Shown here one piece after another: positions 55,181 to 63,756 of a DNA stretch of 63,756 nucleotides. The position numbers and the translations under genes were made by a program. This DNA comes from Cyanobium sp. T1B-Tous. GTDB taxonomy: Bacteria; Cyanobacteriota; Cyanobacteriia; PCC-6307; Cyanobiaceae. Position 1 is the first letter of the stretch. Every line of letters starts with the position of its first letter. The stretch lies in NCBI RefSeq assembly GCF_024345475.1, contig NZ_JAGQBE010000006.1:1-63756 (forward strand), read 5' to 3'. The notes below the pieces were generated by a model that was not told the origin of the DNA, did not search any database, and saw only the letters and a list, made by a program, of their open reading frames with translations.

Positions 55181-57142
55181 TTGGCGCTGCCCCTGCTGCA
55201 GCAACCCGAACGGCTCAAGGCCCGGCTGAGAGAGGTTCCCTCCGAGCCGGGCTGCTATCTGCTGCGCGACGCCGACGACCGCATCCTCTACATCGGCAAG
55301 GCCAAGCTGCTGCGCAACCGCGTGCGCAGCTACTTCCAGAGCGGCAGTGGTCACGGCCACAGCCCGCGCATCTCGCTGATGGTGCGCCAGGTGTGCGAGA
55401 TCGAGTTCATCGTCACCGACAGCGAAGCCGAGGCGCTGGCCCTCGAATCCAACCTGATCAAGCAGAACCAGCCGCACTTCAACGTGCTGCTCAAGGACGA
55501 CAAGAAATATCCCTACCTCTGCATCACCTGGAGCGAGGCCTATCCGCGCATTTTCATCACCCGGCGCCGCCGCTTCCGTTCCCCTCTCGACCGTTTCTAT
55601 GGGCCCTATGTGGATGTGGGCCTGCTGCGCCGCACCCTCACCCTGGTGAAGCGGGTGTTTCCCCTGCGCCAGCGTCCCCAGCCCCTGTATCGCGAGCGCA
55701 CCTGCCTCAATTTCGACATCGGCCGCTGCCCGGGCGTGTGCCAGGAAAAGATCAGCTCCGAGGCTTACCACCGCACCCTGCGCCAGGTGGCGATGGTGTT
55801 CCAGGGCCGCAACGAGGAGTTGCTGGAGCTGCTGCACGAGCAGATGGAGCGCTATGCCGAGCGCCTGGATTTCGAGAGCGCCGCTCGCGTGCGGGATCAG
55901 CTCCAGGGCATCGACACCCTCACCGCTGATCAGAAGATGAGCATCGGCGACAGTTCCGTGAGCCGCGATGTGGTCGCCCTTGCGGCGGATGCCCGTCTCG
56001 CGGCGGTGCAGTTGTTTCAGATGCGGGCGGGCAAGCTGGTGGGGCGGCTGGGGTTCACCGCCGATGCCGTGGGCGCCGATGGCCAGCCCCTGGAGCCCGG
56101 CCGGATCCTGCAGCGGGTGGTGGAGGAGCACTACAGCCAGGTGGAGCCCGTGGAGATTCCGCCTGAGCTGCTGCTCCAGCACCCCTTGCCCCAGCAGGGG
56201 CTGATCGAGGAGTGGCTGGCAGAGCGGCGCGGTCGCAAGGTGAAGCTGGCCGTGCCCCAGCGCCAGCAGAAGGCCGACCTGATCGAGCTCCTGGAGCGCA
56301 ACGCCAGCTACGAGCTGCAGCGGGCCCAGCGCGGTGCCGAGCAGCAGCTGCTGGCCACCGAGGATTTGGCCCAACTGCTGGAACTTCCCAACCCGCCGCG
56401 TCGGATCGAGGGCTTCGACATCAGCCACATCCAGGGCAGCGATGCGGTGGCCTCCCAGGTGGTGTTCCTCGATGGCCTGCCTGCCAAGCAGCATTACCGC
56501 AAATACAAGATTCAGAGCAGCTCCATCCGCGCCGGCCATTCCGACGACTTCATGGCCATGGCCGAGATCATGCGCCGCCGCTTTCGTCGCTGGGCCCAGG
56601 CCAAGGCCGAGGGGGGGGACCTTCAGGCCCTGCGCCGGGCCGCAGACAGCGCCCTACACACCGCAGGACTCAACGACTGGCCGGATGTGGTGATGATCGA
56701 TGGCGGCAAGGGGCAGCTCTCGGCGGTGATGGAGGCCCTGCGGGAACTCAACCTCCATGAGGAGTTGGTGGTCTGTTCCCTGGCCAAGCAGCGCGAGGAG
56801 GTGTTTGTGCCGGGGGCCAAGCAACCCCTCGACAGTGAGCCCGACCAGTTGGGCGTGCAGTTGTTGCGGCGTTTGCGGGATGAGGCCCACCGGTTTGCCG
56901 TGAGCTTCCACCGCCAACAGCGGGGCGAACGCATGAAGCGCTCCCGTCTCTCCGATATCCCTGGTCTGGGCCCCAAGCGGGTGAAGGAGCTGCTGGCCCA
57001 CTTCCGCTCCATCGATGCCATCCAGCTCGCCAGCCCGGAGCAGATCGCCGCGGCCCCCGGGGTGGGTGCGGCCCTGGCGCGCCAAGTGTGGGACTACTTT
57101 CATCCCAGTGATGAGCCCGAGGGCGAGGAGTTGGCCAGTTGA
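55181..57142 (+). CDS. uvrC: UvrABC excinuclease subunit UvrC
   Basis: The dual-incision nuclease of nucleotide excision repair. The 653-residue protein has an N-terminal GIY-YIG domain ([20 protein letters not shown]), a UVR motif near 215-250, an RNase-H-like C-terminal nuclease with [11 protein letters not shown], and tandem HhH motifs at the end. TTG 55181 is the likely start. The stop overlaps the next TTG by 4 bp. Confidence 0.95.
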   Translation: MALPLLQQPERLKARLREVPSEPGCYLLRDADDRILYIGKAKLLRNRVRSYFQSGSGHGHSPRISLMVRQVCEIEFIVTDSEAEALALESNLIKQNQPHFNVLLKDDKKYPYLCITWSEAYPRIFITRRRRFRSPLDRFYGPYVDVGLLRRTLTLVKRVFPLRQRPQPLYRERTCLNFDIGRCPGVCQEKISSEAYHRTLRQVAMVFQGRNEELLELLHEQMERYAERLDFESAARVRDQLQGIDTLTADQKMSIGDSSVSRDVVALAADARLAAVQLFQMRAGKLVGRLGFTADAVGADGQPLEPGRILQRVVEEHYSQVEPVEIPPELLLQHPLPQQGLIEEWLAERRGRKVKLAVPQRQQKADLIELLERNASYELQRAQRGAEQQLLATEDLAQLLELPNPPRRIEGFDISHIQGSDAVASQVVFLDGLPAKQHYRKYKIQSSSIRAGHSDDFMAMAEIMRRRFRRWAQAKAEGGDLQALRRAADSALHTAGLNDWPDVVMIDGGKGQLSAVMEALRELNLHEELVVCSLAKQREEVFVPGAKQPLDSEPDQLGVQLLRRLRDEAHRFAVSFHRQQRGERMKRSRLSDIPGLGPKRVKELLAHFRSIDAIQLASPEQIAAAPGVGAALARQVWDYFHPSDEPEGEELAS

Positions 57143-57453
57143 GGCGCCTGGCTTGTTCCGTTCTGTTCCCCGTGCTCCTGGCCCTGCTGCTTCAGCTGCT
57201 GCCGGGCCTGCCCCCCCCGGCGTTGGCGGCTCCCGGACTCTGCGTGGGACCGGTCTGTGGGGATGAGATCCATCGCAGTGCCAAGCACCATTGGCAGTTG
57301 CGGCTGCGGGTGGGTGACCAGCGCGGCCAGCACGAACGGCTGGTGGTGGATTGCAGAAACGGGGTGCTCAGTCCCCTGGCTGGTCCGGTGGAGCGGGGCT
57401 ACGCCGCCGCCGTGGCGCGGCGCGCCTGCCGCTTGGCGGGTGAACCGGGCTAG
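57139..57453 (+). CDS. Small secreted hypothetical protein with four cysteines
   Basis: A 104-residue protein with a signal peptide (hydrophobic 8-24, cleavage probably after ALA at about 30). The mature part has four cysteines (CVGPVC, then two later ones) that could form two disulfides. No family recognised. The TTG start overlaps the uvrC stop by 4 bp (TTGA). Confidence 0.6.
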   Translation: MRRLACSVLFPVLLALLLQLLPGLPPPALAAPGLCVGPVCGDEIHRSAKHHWQLRLRVGDQRGQHERLVVDCRNGVLSPLAGPVERGYAAAVARRACRLAGEPG

Positions 57454-57536
57454 GCCGGAACGGTTCTCCGCCCCTCCACCCGCGATTGGAGCGGGGCCGG
57501 CGCTCCAGAATCAAGACCCCTCTCCGTGGTGCCGCC

Positions 57537-57794
57537 ATGGTCCGTTTCACCACCCTCCGGGTCGCCGCCCGTGGCGGTCCGCCCCCCCTGCTGGTGGCCC
57601 CGGTGCTGGCCCTGGCCGCGGTGGGTGCCCTGGTGATCGTGCCGTTGCTCGCGTTGGCGGCGATTCCGGTGGTGATCACCATCCTGATGGCGATGGGCTG
57701 GCTGCTGGCCTGTGGCCTTGGGCTCTGGGCCCTGATCGAGGGCTTGGCGGCCTTCGAGCGTTGGATGGAAGCCGACTCCCGTTTCCAGCAATGA
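57537..57794 (+). CDS. Small hypothetical membrane protein
   Basis: An 85-residue protein that is mostly two long hydrophobic segments (about 15-37 and 40-68), with a short charged C-terminus ending RWMEADSRFQQ. No domain recognised. It lies between the small secreted protein gene and the photolyase on the same strand. Confidence 0.55.
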   Translation: MVRFTTLRVAARGGPPPLLVAPVLALAAVGALVIVPLLALAAIPVVITILMAMGWLLACGLGLWALIEGLAAFERWMEADSRFQQ

Positions 57795-57825
57795 CCCGGC
57801 CGGCTCCGGCGCAACCGGCACGGCC

Positions 57826-59364
57826 ATGATCGGCATCTGGATCCTGGGGGACCAGCTCTCCCCGGATCATCCCGCCCTCTCGGCCCTGGAGCAGCAGCTC
57901 GGCGCTGGCCAGGCCCGCCGCCAGTGCCGCATCCTGCTGCTCGAGAGCAGCTCGGTGCTGGCGGCGCGGCGTTATCACCGCCAGAAGCTGGTGCTGGTGT
58001 GGAGTGCCATGCGCCATTTCAGCGAGGAGCTTCGTCAGGCGGGCTGGAGGGTGGACCACCTGGAAACCGATCGGTTTTCGGAGGGCCTCGCCGGTTGGAT
58101 CAGCCACCATGGCCTCACCGAACTCCAGGTGATGGAGCCGGCGGAGCGGCCCTTTCGCCGCGCGATCGAGCGGCTCACCCTGCCGATCCCGCTGCAGTGG
58201 CATCCCTCCAACGCCTTCCTCTGGAGCCGGGAGGACTTCGCGGCTTGGGCCCAGCCCTACAAACAGCTGCGGATGGAGCTCTTCTACCGGGAGGGTCGAC
58301 GGCGTTACGGCGTTTTGATGGAGGGCGACACCCCCCTGGGTGGCCAGTGGAATTACGACCAGGACAACCGCAAGGCCCCGCCCAAAGGCCTCGCCGGGCC
58401 GCAGCCGCAGTGGTTTGAGCCCGATGGGATCACCGAGGCCGTGATCGCCAAGGTGGACCAGCTTGCGGCTGGGCTGGAGGCGGCCGGTGAAGCGGGCCTC
58501 CCCGGCTCCAGCCAACCCTTTGGCTGGGCGGTGACCCGGCAACAGGCCCTGGCGGTGCTCGAGCACTTCATCGCCACCCGCCTCGATGGCTTCGGCCCCT
58601 ACCAGGACGCGATGGTGACGGGCCAACCCACCCTCTGGCATGCCCTGCTCTCCCCCTACCTGAACCTCGGCCTGCTGGGCCCCCTGGAGGTGATCCGGCG
58701 GCTGGAGGAGGCAGGCCTGGAGCGCGGCACGCCCCTGGCGTCCCTGGAAGGGGTGATCCGCCAGATCCTGGGCTGGCGGGAGTACACCCATGGCCTGTAT
58801 TGGTGGTTTGGCGAGGAGTACCCAGCTCGCAACCACTTCGGCGCCGCTCGTCCGTTGCCGGCCTGGCTGGAGCAGCTCGGCGGCAGCGAGATGGCCTGCG
58901 TGGACACCGTGCTGGGGGAGCTCAAGGCCACGGGCTACGCCCACCACATCCAGCGGCTGATGGTGCTGGCCAACTACGGCCTGATCGCCGGGCTGGACCC
59001 CCAGGCCCTGACGGCTTGGTTCCACCGCATGTTCATCGACGGCTACGACTGGGTGATGCAGACCAACGTGCTTGGCATGGGGCTGTTTGCTGACGGGGGT
59101 CTGCTGGCGAGCAAGCCCTATGCGGCCAGCGGCAACTACATCAACCGGATGGGCACCTACTGCAAGGGCTGCCGCTACAACCCCAAACAGCGCAGCGGTG
59201 AGACGGCCTGTCCCTTCAATGCCCTCTACTGGGACTTCCTGGCCCGCCACAGCGATGGCCTGCGTCGCAATCCGCGCATGGCTCTGGTGATGAAGCAGTT
59301 GGAGAAGATCCCCGCCGAAGAGCTGGCGGCGATTCGGGCAACGGCAACAGCGCACATGGGGTAG
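57826..59364 (+). CDS. Fe-S bacterial cryptochrome/photolyase (FeS-BCP)
   Basis: A 512-residue member of the FeS-BCP (PhrB-like) family, with known members acting as (6-4) photolyases using FAD, a 4Fe-4S cluster and a ribolumazine antenna. The four cluster cysteines are C358, C446, C449 and C462 (AC, YCKGCRYNP, ACPFN). The C-terminal FAD-binding helices contain WREYTHGLYWWF and NYGLIAGLDPQ. It has the family's typical length and opens with IGIWILGDQL. It lies in the same area as uvrC, another UV-repair gene. Confidence 0.93.
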   Translation: MIGIWILGDQLSPDHPALSALEQQLGAGQARRQCRILLLESSSVLAARRYHRQKLVLVWSAMRHFSEELRQAGWRVDHLETDRFSEGLAGWISHHGLTELQVMEPAERPFRRAIERLTLPIPLQWHPSNAFLWSREDFAAWAQPYKQLRMELFYREGRRRYGVLMEGDTPLGGQWNYDQDNRKAPPKGLAGPQPQWFEPDGITEAVIAKVDQLAAGLEAAGEAGLPGSSQPFGWAVTRQQALAVLEHFIATRLDGFGPYQDAMVTGQPTLWHALLSPYLNLGLLGPLEVIRRLEEAGLERGTPLASLEGVIRQILGWREYTHGLYWWFGEEYPARNHFGAARPLPAWLEQLGGSEMACVDTVLGELKATGYAHHIQRLMVLANYGLIAGLDPQALTAWFHRMFIDGYDWVMQTNVLGMGLFADGGLLASKPYAASGNYINRMGTYCKGCRYNPKQRSGETACPFNALYWDFLARHSDGLRRNPRMALVMKQLEKIPAEELAAIRATATAHMG

Positions 59365-59412
59365 GTCTGTCTTGGGCCCTACCTTGTGGGCCTGATCCCG
59401 ATGCCACCCGCC

Positions 59413-60003
59413 ATGTCGCTCCTGGCCCTGAGCTGGCCTCCGGAGGCCTACCTCTGGTTCAAGACCCTCCACATCGTGGGTGTGGTGGTGTGGTTTGCCG
59501 GATTGTTCTATCTGGTGCGGCTGTTCATCTACCACCGGGAAGCGGAGGAGCTGGACGCTCCCTTGCGGCAGGCGTTTCAAGACCAATACGCCCTGATGGA
59601 GCGCCGTCTGGCCAACATCATCACCACCCCCGGCATGGTGGTGGCCGTGGTCTGTGCGGCCGGTCTGCTGAGCGTCAACCCAGCCTGGCTCCAGCAGGGT
59701 TGGATGCACGCCAAGCTGGCCTTTGTGGCCGCTCTGCTGGCCTATCACGCCTTCTGTTATCGCCTGATGGGCCAGCTCCAGGGGGGTCGCTGCAGCTGGA
59801 GCCCCAAACAGCTGCGGGCCCTGAATGAACTGCCCACCCTGCTGCTGGTGATCGTGGTGATGCTGGTGGTGTTCAAGGCCCAGTTCCCCACTGGAGCAGC
59901 CACCTGGTTCATCGTGGCCCTGGTGGTGTTCATGGCGGCCTCGATCCAGTTCTATGCCCGATGGCGTCGCCTCAGGGCCGAGCGTCTGGCGGCCGGTGCC
60001 TGA
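59413..60003 (+). CDS. hemJ: Protoporphyrinogen IX oxidase HemJ
   Basis: HemJ is the membrane protoporphyrinogen oxidase used by most cyanobacteria for heme and chlorophyll synthesis. The protein of about 196 residues has four transmembrane helices, with the conserved KTLHIVGVVVWFAGLFYLVRLF segment including the haem-binding histidine. ATG 59413 is preferred; ATG 59401 and GTG 59386 are alternatives. The next gene may start inside its last codons. Confidence 0.93.
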   Translation: MSLLALSWPPEAYLWFKTLHIVGVVVWFAGLFYLVRLFIYHREAEELDAPLRQAFQDQYALMERRLANIITTPGMVVAVVCAAGLLSVNPAWLQQGWMHAKLAFVAALLAYHAFCYRLMGQLQGGRCSWSPKQLRALNELPTLLLVIVVMLVVFKAQFPTGAATWFIVALVVFMAASIQFYARWRRLRAERLAAGA

Positions 60004-60646
60004 CCATCCCCTGCGGTCGGTGCTCCGCCAGGTCACGCCGACCTGCTGCCCAACCCGGCTCAATTTTCACTGCCACACCACCTGCAGCGACGGCAGCCTC
60101 CCGCCCCTGGAGCTGGCCTCCCAGGCCCTGCAGATCGGGCTGGAGCATCTGGCCATCACCGACCATCACAGCGTCGACGCCCACGCCGTCGTCGAGGCGG
60201 CCTTCCAGGCTGCGGCCCGGTGCGGCCAACCGGTGCCCAGGCTCTGGCGAGGTGTGGAGATCAGTTGCCTGCTCGAAGGCTGCCTGGTGCATGTGCTGGC
60301 CCTGGGCTTTGGCGAGGAGCACCCCAGTCTTTTGCCCTATCTCCAGGGCCGGTCCGTGGTGGGGGCGTCCCTGCAAGCGGCGGCGGTGCTGGAGGCGGGT
60401 CGCCAGGCTGGCGCGCTGGTGCTGCTCGCCCATCCGGCCCGCTACCGGCTTCCCTTTCAGCGCCTGATCGATGCGGCCCATCGGCTGGGATTTGACGGGG
60501 CCGAGGCCTGGTACGACTACCGGCTTCAACCCCGCTGGGCTCCCACGCCCCTGGTGTGCGAGGCCATTGCGGCCGAGCTCCAGCAGCGCGGCCTTTTGCT
60601 GAGTTGTGGTACGGATACCCATGGTCTTGCCCTCGATGGCCGCTAG
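59996..60646 (+). CDS. PHP-domain phosphoesterase
   Basis: A protein of about 216 residues of the PHP superfamily (metal-dependent phosphoesterases). Metal ligands are seen in NFHCHTTCSDGSL, AITDHHSVD, GVEIS, AHPARYR and GTDTHG. The substrate may be a nucleotide or sugar phosphate. The N-terminus is uncertain: GTG 59996 overlaps hemJ by 8 bp, and GTG 60020 is the alternative. Confidence 0.88.
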   Translation: MPDHPLRSVLRQVTPTCCPTRLNFHCHTTCSDGSLPPLELASQALQIGLEHLAITDHHSVDAHAVVEAAFQAAARCGQPVPRLWRGVEISCLLEGCLVHVLALGFGEEHPSLLPYLQGRSVVGASLQAAAVLEAGRQAGALVLLAHPARYRLPFQRLIDAAHRLGFDGAEAWYDYRLQPRWAPTPLVCEAIAAELQQRGLLLSCGTDTHGLALDGR

Positions 60647-60673
60647 GGTTTGCTGACGCTTTCCTGCCAGCCG

Positions 60674-61207
60674 ATGGGTCTGTTTGATCGCCTGTTCGCC
60701 TCCCGCGCCGGCAACGCCAGTTCCAACACCTCTCCTGCCAAGCCGAAGAAGGAGGTCGAAACCTTTTTCCTCGATGCCGATGCGTCCAGCAGCATGGGCA
60801 ATGTGGACTTCATGCGGCGCTCCAACACCATTCGCCGCACCTTCCCCGGAACGGCCGATAGCCCCGGCAACAAGGAGATGGTCGCTGAGGTGGCGTCCAT
60901 GGAGGCCAAGCTCGAAAGGATGTCCGAGGGGCTGGGCGGTATGACCACCCAGCAGGAGAGTGTGGACCTCACCGGCGGCATCCCCAAGCCGGTGAAGAAG
61001 ACCTTCGCCCAGACCATGTCGCCTGCCGAGCTGGAGCAGCGCAAGAAAGGGTCCGCCTTGGGCGTCAACGTGCCTGGGGGATCGACCGGGATCGGCAAGC
61101 AGAAAGAGCAGGAAGCCTCCGCTCAGTCCCAGATCAACCAGCCCGCCACGGGCAAGGCCGGCGCGATCGACCCCTTCAAACAGATGGTCAGGGACCTGAA
61201 CAGCTGA
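60674..61207 (+). CDS. Conserved cyanobacterial hypothetical protein (177 aa)
   Basis: A 177-residue hydrophilic, probably partly disordered protein. It begins MGLFDRLFASRAG and contains a conserved-looking core FFLDADASSSMGNVDFMRRS followed by TIRRTFPGT. No known domain. Its stop is 1 bp from the convergent cobN stop. Function unknown. Confidence 0.6.
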   Translation: MGLFDRLFASRAGNASSNTSPAKPKKEVETFFLDADASSSMGNVDFMRRSNTIRRTFPGTADSPGNKEMVAEVASMEAKLERMSEGLGGMTTQQESVDLTGGIPKPVKKTFAQTMSPAELEQRKKGSALGVNVPGGSTGIGKQKEQEASAQSQINQPATGKAGAIDPFKQMVRDLNS

Positions 61208-61208
61208 A

Positions 61209-63756
61209 TCAAGAGCCCTCGATCTGTCCTTCGCTCTCCAACACCAGCTGGCGCAGATGCTCCAGCTGGTTTTTTTGTGCCCCTTCCCACAGTCCCCGGT
61301 TGTGGGCCTCCAGCAGCCGCTCGGCCATGTCCCGCAGGGCCCAGGGATTGCTCTGCTCCAGAAAAGCGAGCACGGTGGGGTCGCGGAGCCACTGGTCGCA
61401 GAGGGCGCCGTAACCCCAGTCCGGCACCCGGCCGGTGCTGGCGTCGTAGGCAAACAAATAGTCGAGGCTGGCGGCCATCTCGAAGCCGCCCTTGTAGCCG
61501 TGCTGCTGCATCGCCTGGATCCAGCGCGGATTGAGCACCCGGCTGCGCAGCACCTTGTCAAACTCCCGCTCCAGCCGATGCAGCTGCGGTCGGGCGGCCC
61601 GGGAGTGGTCCCCAAACCACAGGGCCGGCCGCTGCCCTGACACCCGCTCCACGGCGGCACTCATCCCGCCCTGGAACTGGTAGTAATCATCGGAATCGAG
61701 CAGATCGTGTTCCCGGTTGTCCTGGTTGTGCAACACCACCTGCACCGCAGAGAGGCGCTGCTCCAGGCCGGCCCGGTCCGCCCTGGCCTCGATCCCCGCC
61801 TGGCCTGGGCCCCCTGGCTGACCGTCGTAGCGCCAACTGCTCCAGTTGAGGAAGGCCTCGCCCAGGTCGCCCCGCTGCTCCCAGTGGCCGCTGTCGATCA
61901 GCCCCTGGAGCCCGGCTCCGTAGGCCCCAGGGGCGGAGCCGTACACCCGGGCGCTGTGGCCTTCCCGCCGGCAGGCGGCCGCCAGGGGGTTTTGGGCCTC
62001 CGTTTCATCCAGGGCCGCCACCAGGTCGGTGGCCCGGTTCACCCAGGTCACCAGCTGGGGGAAGGCGTCGCGGAACAGCCCGGAGATGCGCAGGGTGACA
62101 TCCACCCGCGGGCGCCCGAGTAGGGAGAGCGGAATCACCTCCAGGTCGACCATCCGGCGGGTGGGACCATCCCAGACCGGCCGCACCCCAAGCAGGGCCA
62201 GCACCTGGGCGATGTCCTCGCCGCCATTGCGCATTGTCGCCGTGCCCCATACCGACAGCGCCAGGGTCTGCAGGTGCTCCCCCTGCTCCTGCAGGTGCAA
62301 CTCGAGCAGCAAGTCAGCACTGCGGCGGCCGAGGTCCCAGGCGGCCTCGGTGGGCAGGCCGCGGAGGTCAACGCTGTAGAAATTCCGGCCCGTGGGCAGG
62401 AGATCGGGCCGGCCCCGGGTGGGGGCGCCGGAGGGACCGGCGGCGATGCGCTCCCCTGCCAATCCCCGCAGAAACCCTTCGCGTTCTGTCCTGTCGCAGG
62501 CGAGCAGGCGCGGCAGCAGCACCTGGCGCAGGTGACCCAGGGCCTGGGTCAGGGCGGGGCCGTGGCTGGCCTGGTGTCGATCCTTGCCGTGGCTGGCCAG
62601 TTCCTGGCGCACCAGGGAGAGTGCCCGCTGCTCCAGCAGTGCCACCCCGTCGCCCACCAGACGCGGCGGATCGCCGCCAAAGCTGGCCTGGAGCCGCCGC
62701 TGATCCTCCGGTTCCAGGGCGGAGGCATCGGCATCAGACCAGGGATCCAGGCCGAGGCCGAGGTCACGGGCCAGGGCCTGGGTCAGGCCGGGCTGCTCGG
62801 CCAGGGGGCAACGGGCGAGACAGAGCAGCAGCTCGGCCAGCCGCTCCGGTTCCGGCAGGGTGCCGTAGGTGTGGAGTCCCAGGCGGATCTGGGCTTCCTT
62901 CAATTCACAGAGATAGCCGTCGGCGGCATCAAGGCGCGCATCCAGTTCGGCGGCGGTGCCGAGGGGCAGCTGGAGGCTCTCCAGCTGCTTGGCCAAGGCG
63001 AGGCGCAGGGGGCCGGCCCGCTCGCTGCCCAGTTGGCTGGCTTCCCAGTACTCATCCAGCAGCACCTCCAACTGCTGCAGCTCGCCATGGAGCCCGGCCC
63101 GCCCTAGCGGTGGGGTGAGGTGGTCGAGGATGACCGCCTGGCTGCGCCGTTTGGCCTGGGACCCTTCCCCGGGGTCGTTGACGATGAACGGATAGAGATG
63201 GGGCAACGGGCCGAGGGCCCACTCCGGAAAGCAGCAATCCGAGAGTCCCAACCCCTTGCCCGGCAGCCACTCCAAATTGCCGTGCTTGCCCACATGCACC
63301 ACGGCATGGGCGCCGAAGCCTTGGCGCAGCCAGAGGTACTGGGCCAGGTAGGCATGGGTGGGGGGCAGATCGGGGCTGTGATAGCTGAGGCTCGGGTCGC
63401 GGTCGTAGCCCCGTTCGGGCTGGATCAGCACGGTCACGTGGCGCCAGCGCAGGCCTCGGATCGGGAAGCAGGCCCTGCCTCCCCTCGGCGTTTCCAGGGC
63501 CGCATCCTGGTGCGGAGGCCCCCAAACCGCTTCCAGGCGCTCGCGCCCCTGGCTGGGCAACTGGTCGTACCAGGCCAGGTAGTCCTCGAGAGGGAGATGG
63601 TCGAGCGGGGGGCGGTGCCCGCTTTCCGGGTCATTGCTGCGGCCGGCCAGCAGCTGCTGGATCAGCTCCTCCCCGCTGCTGGGCCACTCGGGCCCGAGGG
63701 CATAGCCCGCCTCGGCCAGCCAGCGCAGCATCAGGGCCGTGGAGGCCGGGGTGTCG
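61209..63756 (-). CDS. cobN: Cobaltochelatase subunit CobN (N-terminus outside window)
   Basis: CobN is the large subunit of the Mg-chelatase-like enzyme that inserts cobalt into hydrogenobyrinic acid a,c-diamide in aerobic B12 synthesis. The visible part of about 849 residues covers the catalytic core: HVGKHGNLEWLPGKGLGLS, IVNDPGEGSQAKRR, RNFYSVDLRGLPTEAAWDLG, and RVYGSAPGAYGAGL. The frame is open to the right edge, so the N-terminal third is missing from the window. ChlH is the close paralogue, but the length and motif wording fit CobN. Confidence 0.94.
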   Translation of the reverse strand, partial: DTPASTALMLRWLAEAGYALGPEWPSSGEELIQQLLAGRSNDPESGHRPPLDHLPLEDYLAWYDQLPSQGRERLEAVWGPPHQDAALETPRGGRACFPIRGLRWRHVTVLIQPERGYDRDPSLSYHSPDLPPTHAYLAQYLWLRQGFGAHAVVHVGKHGNLEWLPGKGLGLSDCCFPEWALGPLPHLYPFIVNDPGEGSQAKRRSQAVILDHLTPPLGRAGLHGELQQLEVLLDEYWEASQLGSERAGPLRLALAKQLESLQLPLGTAAELDARLDAADGYLCELKEAQIRLGLHTYGTLPEPERLAELLLCLARCPLAEQPGLTQALARDLGLGLDPWSDADASALEPEDQRRLQASFGGDPPRLVGDGVALLEQRALSLVRQELASHGKDRHQASHGPALTQALGHLRQVLLPRLLACDRTEREGFLRGLAGERIAAGPSGAPTRGRPDLLPTGRNFYSVDLRGLPTEAAWDLGRRSADLLLELHLQEQGEHLQTLALSVWGTATMRNGGEDIAQVLALLGVRPVWDGPTRRMVDLEVIPLSLLGRPRVDVTLRISGLFRDAFPQLVTWVNRATDLVAALDETEAQNPLAAACRREGHSARVYGSAPGAYGAGLQGLIDSGHWEQRGDLGEAFLNWSSWRYDGQPGGPGQAGIEARADRAGLEQRLSAVQVVLHNQDNREHDLLDSDDYYQFQGGMSAAVERVSGQRPALWFGDHSRAARPQLHRLEREFDKVLRSRVLNPRWIQAMQQHGYKGGFEMAASLDYLFAYDASTGRVPDWGYGALCDQWLRDPTVLAFLEQSNPWALRDMAERLLEAHNRGLWEGAQKNQLEHLRQLVLESEGQIEGS

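Noticed and set aside
57676-60063. 795-aa open frame antisense to photolyase and hemJ
   Set aside because: It spans two confident genes on the other strand and has low-complexity composition; no motif supports it.

Overview
The window is about 64 kb of GC-rich, densely coding DNA from a picocyanobacterium, most likely a Cyanobium or a related high-GC Synechococcus. The pointers are a high-light-inducible protein, HemJ, a cyanobacterial-type Hfq beside dapF, DUF1995, DUF3110, DUF1830, DUF4912, DUF4330 and DUF3598 proteins, a Cdv3-like coiled-coil protein, CobN and RibBA. The genus is an inference from gene content and base composition. No phage, insertion sequence, CRISPR array or rRNA was seen. 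The only RNA gene found is one tRNA-Ser(GGA), followed by a clear terminator.

Layout. 1-2.7 kb: the end of a TPR-sulfotransferase gene coupled to a parvulin-like protein, then a MazE/MazF-type toxin-antitoxin pair. 2.8-8.5 kb: htpG, a DUF3598 protein, and a minus-strand run of 2Fe-2S ferredoxin, IMPase-family phosphatase, hisZ and a 4Fe-4S-type ferredoxin, then tRNA-Ser. 8.6-11.4 kb: pstC-pstA-pstB (no pstS) with a candidate Pho box. 11.5-14.6 kb: a DnaK with a repeat tail, coupled to a J-domain protein. 14.7-28.5 kb: housekeeping and metabolism (DUF3110, murQ, mtnP, cyclophilin, ribBA, argC, purN, a Ycf35-like protein, an M61 peptidase, an amidase, pgi, recQ). 28.5-32.5 kb: an accessory-looking cluster of small proteins (HLIP with an HLR1-like site, TerB-like, Nif11-like, DUF1830, a Gly-rich secreted protein, GNAT). 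32.5-41 kb: HD-GYP and GAF-GGDEF signalling proteins, TspO-like, a minus-strand run of SDR, DUF296-glutaredoxin fusion, unknown protein and rhomboid, an SPFH protein, and a racemase coupled to a DUF1611 protein. 41-49.4 kb: carbinolamine dehydratase, mutarotase, small proteins, a lytic transglycosylase, DUF4912, leuS, hfq and dapF. 49.4-63.8 kb: cysteine desulfurase, DUF1995, DUF4330, dacB, a Cdv3-like protein, coaD, flavin reductase, uvrC, small membrane or secreted proteins, an Fe-S photolyase, hemJ, a PHP phosphoesterase and the C-terminal part of cobN, which runs off the right edge.

Gene packing is extreme. Many same-strand neighbours overlap by 4 bp (ATGA, GTGA or TTGA), and several convergent pairs overlap at their 3' ends with no room for terminators. 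Alternative start codons (GTG, TTG) are common, so a number of 5' ends are choices and are flagged. No clear novel multi-gene system such as a defence island was found. The most promising undescribed units are the racemase/DUF1611 pair, the rhomboid/unknown/DUF296-glutaredoxin/SDR run, the Cys-rich extension of DapF next to a cysteine desulfurase, and the small-protein cluster around the stand-alone Nif11 gene.
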